The translations under genes and the position numbers were made by a program. 5,055 nt of DNA, from contig JANOYR010000237.1 of the NCBI GenBank assembly GCA_031428975.1, forward strand, positions 1 to 5,055, read 5' to 3'. The notes beneath the pieces are model-generated. The model ran no database searches and was not told the DNA's origin. It saw only the letters and a list, made by a program, of their open reading frames with translations. This document shows positions 1 to 4,758 of the stretch, in pieces; position 1 is the stretch's first letter; each line of letters starts with the position of its first letter. Source of the DNA: JAAFIP01 sp031428975 (GTDB taxonomy: Bacteria; Pseudomonadota; Gammaproteobacteria; Burkholderiales; Burkholderiaceae_C).

Positions 1-64
1 GGATTTCGTCGCCAATGATGAGAATGCCGATACTGGCGTGGGGGTGGGGGGTGGGCTTGGTCAT
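1..64 (-). CDS. Molybdopterin-binding (CinA/MoaB-like) protein, N-terminal fragment
   Basis: Only the first 21 codons are in the window; the gene continues leftward past base 1. The ATG is at 64-62. The peptide starts with a short Thr/Pro/His-rich stretch (TKPTPHPHA) and then reads IGILIIGDEI. That is the beta-strand and GDE loop that opens the MoaB/MogA/CinA molybdopterin-binding fold, where the consensus is roughly IG-hydrophobic-GDEIL. In betaproteobacteria such proteins are often annotated 'competence/damage-inducible protein A' or 'molybdopterin-binding protein'; their role outside molybdenum-cofactor or NMN-amide chemistry is poorly settled. The start lies 17 bases after the stop of the EI24 gene on the same strand, so the two are probably co-transcribed. 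A weak AGGG sits almost against the ATG, so the start is likely but not certain. With so little sequence, the subfamily cannot be decided. Confidence 0.68.
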   Translation of the reverse strand, partial: MTKPTPHPHASIGILIIGDEI

Positions 65-81
65 GCCCTGATCGTAACGCG

Positions 82-984
82 CTATGCGTGGGGCAGTGCA
101 GCGGGGGGAGATTGCTCGGCTTGCAACGTCAGCGCTTGTGGAATTGCCCCGCTGAGCGCGGGCGCTGTCGCAACGGAAGGCATCTCTGCCGCATCCCTGC
201 GCAATTTTTCAAGCGCTGCTAAACAGTAGTGTGTGAACCACAGAGAGGTAAAAGCAAACACCAGCGTGTAAATCCAAATCGCCAAGGGCACAAGCACAAA
301 AAACATCACGGCAAACAGTGTTCCGCTGGCCCAAATCAGCCCAGGCGCAGCCCCCAAATAGCCCCCAACTATGCCGATGAGCAGCAGTTTGCTGCGGTGC
401 AGCTTAAAAATAGCCCGCCGCTCTTGCACACTGGCATGCTCAGCCAGCGCGTCAAAAGCCATCACGCGGTAGGTCAGCCAGCCCCAAATGAGGGGTGGCA
501 CAATCAAAATTAAAGGCGGAATCAACCACAGCGGCACCGAAGCGCACAGCGCAACCAAAGCCAGCAGCGCCGAGCCCAGCGACCATGCCGCGCTGGACAG
601 CAAGGAGCCGCCTTTTTTACGTTCTAATGCATCAAAGCGCCGCACCGCTACCAAGGCCACGATGGACGGCGACATGAGCAAAGCCACCAGCAGCAATGAA
701 CCAATTACTATAAAAGGTGTAGCAGCTATGGTAATCAGCAGGGGCGCTATGGCCGTTTTAATACCAGACAAACCCATGCTGTCGAGCCAGCCCAGCGCGG
801 TGGTCAGCATGGCCGAGCTTTGCAGCCATGCGGCTACAAAATCCACCGCATTTTGCCAAAACAAGTAGCTCAGCCCCAAGCTCAAGGCCACCATGATGGC
901 CAAGGGCAGAAACGACAGCGCGATCACACGGGGGTGCAAGCAATAGGCCGCAGCCCGCCAAAAAGCATCAAAAACAGGATTCAT
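82..984 (-). CDS. EI24 domain-containing (CysZ-like) inner-membrane protein
   Basis: A 300-residue polytopic inner-membrane protein. The EI24 superfamily includes the sulfate-uptake protein CysZ, but many betaproteobacterial members have no proven substrate, so a transport role is inferred. By eye, hydrophobic segments lie near residues 20-42, 78-114, 130-148, 150-171, 199-218 and 222-248. The N-terminal motif (FDAFWRAAAYCLHPRVI) and the Pro-rich segment PLWLIPPLILIVPPLIWGW at 151-169, followed by TYRVMAFDALAEHAS and a basic stretch (QERRAIFKLHRSK), match the usual EI24 layout. The last 40 residues are an Ala/Pro-rich, low-complexity tail beyond the fold. The ATG at 984-982 is the first residue that suits the family; no clear Shine-Dalgarno precedes it. 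It is divergent from the hydrolase with 47 bases between starts, and lies upstream of the CinA/MoaB-like gene in a probable operon. There is no sulfate-assimilation gene nearby, so I would not name it cysZ. Confidence 0.88.
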   Translation of the reverse strand: MNPVFDAFWRAAAYCLHPRVIALSFLPLAIMVALSLGLSYLFWQNAVDFVAAWLQSSAMLTTALGWLDSMGLSGIKTAIAPLLITIAATPFIVIGSLLLVALLMSPSIVALVAVRRFDALERKKGGSLLSSAAWSLGSALLALVALCASVPLWLIPPLILIVPPLIWGWLTYRVMAFDALAEHASVQERRAIFKLHRSKLLLIGIVGGYLGAAPGLIWASGTLFAVMFFVLVPLAIWIYTLVFAFTSLWFTHYCLAALEKLRRDAAEMPSVATAPALSGAIPQALTLQAEQSPPAALPHA

Positions 985-1031
985 TCAAGCAGCATAGCGC
1001 AGAAACTGGCTTTCAACGGCACAATCAGGCC

Positions 1032-1895
1032 ATGCAAAACAGTCAATCTTTGGTGGTGATGGGCATGCGGCTAGAGGTGCAACAGATTGCAGGGGACGCG
1101 TCGTTGGCCAGTATTGTCTTTTTGCACGAAGGTTTGGGCTCGGTGGCGATGTGGCGCGACTGGCCTGCCAAGCTCTGCGCGGCCACTGGCAGGCGCGGCG
1201 TGGTGTACTCGCGGCGCGGCTATGGCCAGTCGGAGCCCATAGCCGACCTGCGCCACACGGACGGCACACCGGGCGCGGGTGCCCTGCAGCCCAACTACAT
1301 GCACCGCGAGGCTTTTGAAGTGCTGCCAGCTCTGCTGCAGGCTTTGGGTTTGGATTGCCCCGTCTTGTGCGGCCACTCTGATGGCGCAACCATTGGTTTG
1401 CTACACGCCAGCCAATGGCCTTGTACTGCAATCGTTGCCATGGCTCCGCACCTTTTTGTGGAATCGATTGCCCTGCACGCTATTGCACAGGCACGTACTG
1501 CCTACACCTCGGGGGATCTTAAAAGCAGGCTGGTTAAATACCATGCCGACGCAGACTGTGCATTTTGGCAATGGAACGATATTTGGTTGTCACCCGCTTT
1601 TCAGCCATTTAATATCGAGTCCGACTGCGCCCGCATTGCCTGCCCAGTGCTGGGCATTCAAGGCTGGCAAGATGCGTATGGCACCATGGCTCAGCTAGAA
1701 ACGTTGCAAAAAAGCATCTTGCAACCACATTTACACCATTTCGCGCCGATGTCGGGGTCGCCACGTCACTGTTCGCTCTTAAAACTAGAGCAGTGTGGGC
1801 ATAGCCCACATAAAGACCAAACCCAAGCGTGTTTAGATGCGATTCAGATTTTTTTAACGCAGGGCGGTTTGTCGCGCCAGTTGGATATTTTTTAA
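1032..1895 (+). CDS. Alpha/beta hydrolase (serine hydrolase, substrate unknown)
   Basis: A 287-residue cytoplasmic alpha/beta-fold hydrolase with no signal peptide. The visible catalytic elements are in the right order: oxyanion-loop LHEGLGS at 31-37, nucleophile elbow GHSDG with Ser116, acid in GWQDAYGT with Asp214, and base in CGHSPH with His257. The SRRGYGQSEP segment at 60-69 is the usual strand-4 region, and the middle (about 139-195) forms the cap. The HEGLGS and CGHSPH signatures typify a Burkholderiales family often annotated simply as alpha/beta hydrolase; its natural ester or other substrate is unknown to me. The stretch from Asp214 to His257 seems about a dozen residues longer than I recall for relatives (see findings). 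An in-frame ATG at 1059 is an alternative start; the 1032 ATG has only a weak CAGG upstream. It is divergent from the EI24 gene and is followed by an AT-rich gap. Confidence 0.9.
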   Translation: MQNSQSLVVMGMRLEVQQIAGDASLASIVFLHEGLGSVAMWRDWPAKLCAATGRRGVVYSRRGYGQSEPIADLRHTDGTPGAGALQPNYMHREAFEVLPALLQALGLDCPVLCGHSDGATIGLLHASQWPCTAIVAMAPHLFVESIALHAIAQARTAYTSGDLKSRLVKYHADADCAFWQWNDIWLSPAFQPFNIESDCARIACPVLGIQGWQDAYGTMAQLETLQKSILQPHLHHFAPMSGSPRHCSLLKLEQCGHSPHKDQTQACLDAIQIFLTQGGLSRQLDIF

Positions 1896-1932
1896 CCCAG
1901 CAATTGAAAATTTTAGAGTAGTTAAGTGTTCA

Positions 1933-1952
1933 TTGTAATTTTCATATTACAA
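1933..1952. repeat. Stem-loop 1 after the hydrolase gene
   Basis: Perfect 7-bp inverted repeat TTGTAAT / ATTACAA with a 6-base loop (TTTCAT), starting 38 bases after the hydrolase stop. The stem is almost all A-T and therefore weak. No T-run follows, so a transcription terminator is doubtful. It could also be a binding site for a dimeric regulator. Confidence 0.35.
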
Positions 1953-1990
1953 AAATTAACACCTTGCACCTACCCTCGATTTGCCGTTAC

Positions 1991-2010
1991 ATACAGCAAG
2001 CAAGCTGTAT
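1991..2010. repeat. Stem-loop 2 upstream of the small membrane-protein gene
   Basis: Perfect 7-bp inverted repeat ATACAGC / GCTGTAT with a 6-base loop (AAGCAA). Its right arm runs into TATAAA (2008-2013), which resembles a sigma-70 -10 element, so the repeat could be an operator over a promoter as easily as an RNA hairpin. Confidence 0.4.
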
Positions 2011-2013
2011 AAA
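2008..2013 (+). promoter_or_regulatory. Possible -10 element for the small membrane-protein gene
   Basis: TATAAA at 2008-2013 is the best -10-like hexamer in this gap. The only -35-like match nearby is TTGCCG at 1981-1986, which gives a 21-base spacer and is too long for a good sigma-70 promoter. I therefore treat it as a candidate only. If used, transcription would start near 2020, which fits a start codon at 2113 with a leader of roughly 90 bases better than one at 2035. Confidence 0.2.
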
Positions 2014-2017
2014 TTAC

Positions 2018-2037
2018 CATCCCCCGTTTAGGGGATG
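2018..2037. repeat. Stem-loop 3, GC-rich, overlapping an upstream ATG
   Basis: Perfect 7-bp inverted repeat CATCCCC / GGGGATG with a 6-base loop (CGTTTA), only 7 bases after stem-loop 2. It is the most stable of the three. The right arm contains AGGGG directly abutting the ATG at 2035, so both a Shine-Dalgarno-like run and that ATG would be sequestered if the RNA folded. No T-run follows, which argues against a terminator. Confidence 0.4.
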
Positions 2038-2112
2038 TACAAGACCTCAAAGTGCTGGCATAGTCCAACCCAATCGGCCTATTTTGGCGACAAATTTTCA
2101 ATATTGCTTTTC

Positions 2113-2247
2113 ATGAAATCTCACTCAACTCCACGAAAACACCTGCAAGGCAAGGTGCTGTCGCTGTTTATGAGCCCGGTAGGCGTCGCTTTGGGCGGTA
2201 CCGCCTTGCTAGCCTTGGCTTTGACCGTCAGCATCTTAATGGGCTAA
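2113..2247 (+). CDS. Small single-span membrane protein, unknown function
   Basis: A 44-residue protein that I do not recognise. The N-terminal third is basic and polar (KSHSTPRKHLQGK), followed by a hydrophobic segment from about residue 16 to 43 rich in Leu, Ala, Val and Gly, consistent with one inner-membrane span and, by the positive-inside rule, a cytoplasmic N-terminus. From about codon 9 onward most third positions are G or C, as in the surrounding genes, which supports real coding. The frame extends upstream to an ATG at 2035 (70 residues). I prefer 2113 because the upstream codons look non-coding and the AGGGG before 2035 has no spacing to that ATG; however, 2113 itself also lacks a Shine-Dalgarno. 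The gene converges on rsuA, with five bases between the stop codons. Confidence 0.6.
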   Translation: MKSHSTPRKHLQGKVLSLFMSPVGVALGGTALLALALTVSILMG

Positions 2248-2265
2248 AACCCTTAGGGTTTTAGC
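2243..2265. terminator. Stem-loop shared by two convergent genes, possible bidirectional terminator
   Basis: Perfect 10-bp inverted repeat, left arm GCTAAAACCC and right arm GGGTTTTAGC, with a 3-base loop TTA. It sits exactly where the small membrane-protein gene and rsuA converge. The stop codon of the rightward gene (2245-2247) is in the left arm, and the leftward stop TAA (2255-2253) is the loop. The A4 and T4 tracts of a bidirectional terminator are inside the stem, leaving a core of only four G-C pairs or fewer and no T-run beyond it. It may terminate weakly or protect 3' ends. Confidence 0.5.
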
Positions 2266-2993
2266 AAAGCCAAATCATCTGCGCTGAGCCAGCGCCACTG
2301 GCCACTGCCCAGGTCACCCAATTCCAAGCCCCCAATCCGGCTGCGGTGCAAGGTTTCTACGCGGTTACTCACCGCCGCAATCATGCGTTTGACTTGGTGG
2401 TATTTGCCCTCTGTCAGGGTCAAATCTAGGCTGTTTTCGCCCGTTTGGACACAGGCTGCGGCGCGCACCGGTTTGGGGTCGTCGTCGAGCACCACGCCTG
2501 CTAGCAGTTGGGCAACTGCTGTATCAGAAATTGGGTGTTTACAGCCCACTTGGTAAACCTTGGGCACATGGTGCTTGGGCGAACTCATGCGGTGGATAAA
2601 TTGGCCGTCGTCTGACAAAATCAACAAGCCTGTGGTGTCTTGGTCTAGCCTGCCCACCGCCTGCACCCCTTGAATGGCGCTTTTTTGCGGGCGCGTGCGC
2701 AAGGGGCTGGGGAGCAAGGTGTAGATACTGGGGTAAGTCGAGGGCTTTTGTGAACACTCTGTGCCTGCTGGCTTGTGCAGCAGCACATAGCCGCGTTCGT
2801 GGTATTCCCAGCGCACGCCTTGCACTTCAAATGGCCAGCCATCTGCTATATTATCAATAGCTATGTTTGACGTTATGACGGTGACATTGCCCGTATTTTC
2901 TTTAAAAATACCCACATGCCCCTGCTCTAGCAAGCCAGCGCAGACGCGCCGTGTACCAAAGCCTTGGGTATATAAAATTTCTAGTAAAGTCAT
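2253..2993 (-). CDS. rsuA: 16S rRNA pseudouridine synthase, RsuA family
   Basis: A 246-residue cytoplasmic enzyme that isomerises a uridine in rRNA; the best match is RsuA, which makes pseudouridine 516 in 16S rRNA. Residues 1-60 resemble the S4-like RNA-binding domain (GFGTRRVCAGLLEQGHV). The catalytic domain follows: LLHKPAG at 71-77, the signature GRLDQDTTGLLILSDDG at 114-130 with catalytic Asp117, PKVYQVGCKHPI at 144-155, and EGKYHQVKRM at 195-204. The ending HRSRIGGLELGDL...GQWRWL is typical of RsuA rather than RluA. RluB/RluE are the alternatives, but RluB/RluF are usually longer. The ATG overlaps the stop of the secreted-protein gene by ATGA (2993-2990), and no Shine-Dalgarno is visible, so translation is probably coupled. 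The first 60 codons are AT-richer than the rest. Confidence 0.9.
   Translation of the reverse strand: MTLLEILYTQGFGTRRVCAGLLEQGHVGIFKENTGNVTVITSNIAIDNIADGWPFEVQGVRWEYHERGYVLLHKPAGTECSQKPSTYPSIYTLLPSPLRTRPQKSAIQGVQAVGRLDQDTTGLLILSDDGQFIHRMSSPKHHVPKVYQVGCKHPISDTAVAQLLAGVVLDDDPKPVRAAACVQTGENSLDLTLTEGKYHQVKRMIAAVSNRVETLHRSRIGGLELGDLGSGQWRWLSADDLALLKP
2845..2861. repeat. Short inverted repeat GCTAT-N7-ATAGC inside rsuA
   Basis: GCTAT, seven bases, ATAGC, followed by overlapping ATAGCTAT (2857-2864), itself a perfect palindrome. It lies in an AT-rich patch coding for about residues 44-52 of RsuA, at the end of the S4-like domain. The same arms and the same loop length occur at 4680-4696, in the gap after the ligase gene. 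Confidence 0.35.
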
Positions 2994-3727
2994 GGTGTGA
3001 TAGTCAAGCTGATCGTGCCTGAAGTTTGCGTGGCACGGTTGCTTGCGCTTGCCGTAGCAGCCCCGAATTGAATCACCATCGGCGCTCGCTCGGCAACTGC
3101 TGGGGGAACAGGCGGCGCAGCGGGTGTAGGCACGGCAGCAGGCACGGCTACAGGCACATTGGCTGCAAGTACTGGCAAATATGCCGCTTTTTCGGCTTCG
3201 GTGCTGGCGGCCAAAGGCAAGCTTTTGACCAACTGCACCATGTCAGCGGCACTGACTTTGCGGTCTAAACCCTCTAAAAACATGTCAAACTGTATTTGCC
3301 CTGTCGGCAAAACCTCGGGGGCAGGACCCTTGACCATCTTGCACAACTTGCCACAAGACAGCGCGACATCCCGTTGCACATGTTGCGCACCCGCCAAAGC
3401 AAGTTTGCGCAGCGCTGGGTCCGGATAGAGCGTGCTGGTGGTCACGCGTACACGGATCAACCCTTGGGCTTCATAGTACGAGGCCATGGTCACACCACCA
3501 CTGAGGCTGGCCTTTTCAGTCTCGGCTTTAGGCACTGCCAGTGCTTTGCTTTTGCGCGTGCCCGCAGCAGGCGCAGCAGCAGATGGCGTGCTGGCAACGC
3601 TGCTGGGCGCTACTTGGGGAACCAGCGGCAGCCCCAAGCTGTTGCCGTAGTGAATAGGCATTTGGGGTTGCGCCCATGCAGCGCCCAGCCCAAGCGCAGC
3701 ACTGATAATCGCGATAATCTGTTTCAT
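2990..3727 (-). CDS. Exported protein of unknown function
   Basis: A 245-residue protein that I cannot assign to a family. It starts with a clear Sec signal peptide (MKQIIAIISAALGLGAAWA, cleavage expected after AWA at residue 19). There is no lipobox cysteine, so a soluble periplasmic or secreted product is likely. Residues 38-75 are a Ser/Ala/Pro/Lys-rich linker. A probable folded core spans about 78-190, with YYEAQGLIRVRVTTSTLYPDPALRKLAL and two cysteines, Cys125 and Cys129 (CGKLC), spaced for a possible local disulfide or metal site. Residues 191-212 are a Pro/Ala/Val-rich linker, and the last 30 residues are Ser/Thr-rich and beta-like (MVIQFGAATAS...GTISLTITP). The stop overlaps the rsuA start by ATGA, so the two form one unit. 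It diverges from the ligase gene with 38 bases between starts. No good Shine-Dalgarno precedes the ATG at 3727-3725. Confidence 0.8.
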   Translation of the reverse strand: MKQIIAIISAALGLGAAWAQPQMPIHYGNSLGLPLVPQVAPSSVASTPSAAAPAAGTRKSKALAVPKAETEKASLSGGVTMASYYEAQGLIRVRVTTSTLYPDPALRKLALAGAQHVQRDVALSCGKLCKMVKGPAPEVLPTGQIQFDMFLEGLDRKVSAADMVQLVKSLPLAASTEAEKAAYLPVLAANVPVAVPAAVPTPAAPPVPPAVAERAPMVIQFGAATASASNRATQTSGTISLTITP

Positions 3728-3735
3728 AGCGCTAT
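3726..3735. promoter_or_regulatory. Perfect palindrome in the divergent start region
   Basis: ATAGCGCTAT is a perfect 10-bp palindrome overlapping two bases of the start codon of the exported-protein gene. It is followed directly by a second small inverted repeat, TGTC-N5-GACA (3736-3748). Both lie in the 38-base gap between two divergent genes. Such a site could be an operator for either gene or an RNA fold at the leftward start; a 10-bp palindrome can also occur by chance. Confidence 0.25.
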
Positions 3736-3753
3736 TGTCGCGCAGACACCGTC

Positions 3754-3757
3754 AGGA
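3754..3757 (+). promoter_or_regulatory. Ribosome binding site that fixes the ligase start
   Basis: AGGA with eight bases to the ATG at 3766. A TTG in the same frame at 3760 is only two bases from this site, so 3766 is the better start; it also puts the arginine pair immediately at the N-terminus of the export signal. Confidence 0.6.
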
Positions 3758-3765
3758 TTTTGCCC

Positions 3766-4650
3766 ATGAACCGCCGACACCTCACTTTCCTTGCCCTTTC
3801 TAGCCTTTGGATGGGCAGAGTTTGGGCTGCCAAAAACGCCGCTCCTAGCCCCTCCAACGCCTCGGCTGCGCCTGTTTTACTGGCCATGGACTACAAAAAA
3901 GGCGTGGATGTAGGCCAGTATTGGGTCAGCGAGAAATTTGATGGCGTGCGTGCGCTGTGGGACGGCACTAGCCTGCGCTTTCGCAGTGGCCGCAGCATTG
4001 CAGCGCCCACTTGGTTTTTGGCCAAACTGCCCAAAGAGCCACTCGACGGCGAGCTGTGGATGGGGCGGCGCAAGTTTGATGCGCTGTCTGCGGCAGTGCG
4101 CCGCGCCGTGCCGGTCGACGAAGAATGGCGTGCGCTGCAGTACCTCGTGTTTGAATTGCCCCCTAAACCAGGTGTCAGCACAGCAGGCGATTTCACCGCC
4201 CGCAGCCAACAAATTGCCGGCTTGGTGCAAAACAGCGCTTGGCCGCCATTGGTGGCGGTCGAGCAGTTTCGGCTGGCTGATGCCAAAGCGCTCAAAAACA
4301 AACTCAACGAGATCGTCCAACTAGGCGGCGAAGGCCTGATGCTGCACCGCGCCGATGCGCCCTACCTGACAGGCCGCAGCAGCGCCTTGCTCAAATACAA
4401 AGCCGTCTCCGATGCCGAAGGCGTGGTGCTGACCCACATCCCAGGCAAAGGCAAATACACAGGCCTCATGGGCGCACTAGAAATCCGCACCGATAGCGGC
4501 CAACGCCTAAAAATTGGCACCGGTTTTTCAGATGCGCAGCGCGAAAAGCCCCCCGCCATTGGCAGCACCATCACCTACAGTTTTCGGGACAAAACCTTTA
4601 CCGGAAAACCGCGCTTTGCGTCGTTTTTACGGGTTTCACAAGAAAATTGA
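3766..4650 (+). CDS. ligE: Minimal ATP-dependent DNA ligase (Lig E type) with export signal
   Basis: A 294-residue ligase that seals nicks in duplex DNA using ATP through a lysine-AMP intermediate. Motifs in order: I, EKFDGVRA at 56-63 with nucleophile Lys57; a RSGR segment at 73-76; LDGELWMGRRKF at 93-104; III, YLVFELP at 126-132, with Glu130 where Asp is common; IV, GGEGLML at 187-193 with Glu189; V, LLKYK at 208-212. The OB-fold domain follows (about 225-290), ending TFTGKPRFASFLRV. There are no extra DNA-binding domains, which is the Lig E plan. The N-terminus (RRHLTFLALSSLWMGRVWAA) is an export signal, cleaved probably after VWA at residue 21, and a low-complexity Ala/Ser/Pro linker precedes the catalytic core. 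Lig E enzymes of other proteobacteria are described as periplasmic and linked with DNA uptake or extracellular DNA; that role here is inferred. No NHEJ partner such as Ku is in the window. Confidence 0.92.
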   Translation: MNRRHLTFLALSSLWMGRVWAAKNAAPSPSNASAAPVLLAMDYKKGVDVGQYWVSEKFDGVRALWDGTSLRFRSGRSIAAPTWFLAKLPKEPLDGELWMGRRKFDALSAAVRRAVPVDEEWRALQYLVFELPPKPGVSTAGDFTARSQQIAGLVQNSAWPPLVAVEQFRLADAKALKNKLNEIVQLGGEGLMLHRADAPYLTGRSSALLKYKAVSDAEGVVLTHIPGKGKYTGLMGALEIRTDSGQRLKIGTGFSDAQREKPPAIGSTITYSFRDKTFTGKPRFASFLRVSQEN

Positions 4651-4676
4651 CCAATGTCACGGTGGTATGGTCATAG

Positions 4677-4699
4677 TTTGCTATTTAATGTATAGCAAA
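4677..4699. repeat. Stem-loop in the convergent gap after the ligase gene
   Basis: Perfect 8-bp inverted repeat TTTGCTAT / ATAGCAAA with a 7-base loop (TTAATGT), 26 bases after the ligase stop and inside the 108-base gap (4651-4758) between two convergent genes. The position suits transcript ends from both sides, but the stem is AT-rich and no T-run follows in either direction, so it is at best a weak terminator. Its core GCTAT-N7-ATAGC is shared with the element at 2845-2861. I see nothing else in this gap. Confidence 0.4.
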
Positions 4700-4758
4700 A
4701 TAAACTAAGTTATTTCACGAGGCTATGTCACAAGGCTACAGCGCAGCCCCTAGCAAGC

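Larger units (their letters stand above)
1896..2112. other. AT-rich intergenic region with three small stem-loops
   Basis: This is the longest non-coding stretch in the window, clearly more AT-rich than the genes on either side. It holds three separate inverted repeats (1933-1952, 1991-2010, 2018-2037), entered individually. None is followed by a T-run on either strand, so none is a canonical intrinsic terminator. The reading frame of the small gene stays open back to an ATG at 2035, but codon use before 2113 does not look strongly coding. The stretch may carry the 3' end of the hydrolase transcript and the promoter and leader of the small membrane-protein gene. Confidence 0.6.

Noticed and set aside
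229..868. Overlapping rightward open frames opposite the EI24 gene
   Set aside because: Their products are low complexity and lack any motif, and the leftward frame encodes a coherent multi-span membrane protein.
985..1431. 148-codon open frame antisense to the hydrolase, ending directly before the EI24 start
   Set aside because: The opposite strand encodes a hydrolase with a complete catalytic triad. The antisense product is Arg/Pro/Ala-rich low complexity, typical of a GC-rich shadow frame.
1794..1810. 7-bp stem-loop TGTGGGC / GCCCACA with a 3-base loop
   Set aside because: It lies within the codons for the conserved CGHSPH motif of the hydrolase and is not near a gene end, so the symmetry is probably a by-product of the coding sequence.
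1964..1992. TTGCAC and TTACAT with a 17-base spacer as a promoter
   Set aside because: The spacing is ideal, but the -10 matches the consensus at only three of six positions.
3760..3765. TTG start two codons upstream of the ligase ATG
   Set aside because: It is only two bases from the AGGA ribosome binding site, whereas the ATG at 3766 has normal spacing.
3877..4324. Several open frames overlapping the ligase gene on both strands
   Set aside because: The ligase frame carries all nucleotidyltransferase motifs through this stretch; the others are shadows.
4654..4731. Direct repeat ATGTCAC at 4654-4660 and 4725-4731 flanking the stem-loop
   Set aside because: Seven bases is too short to claim a target-site duplication, and nothing between the copies resembles a mobile element.
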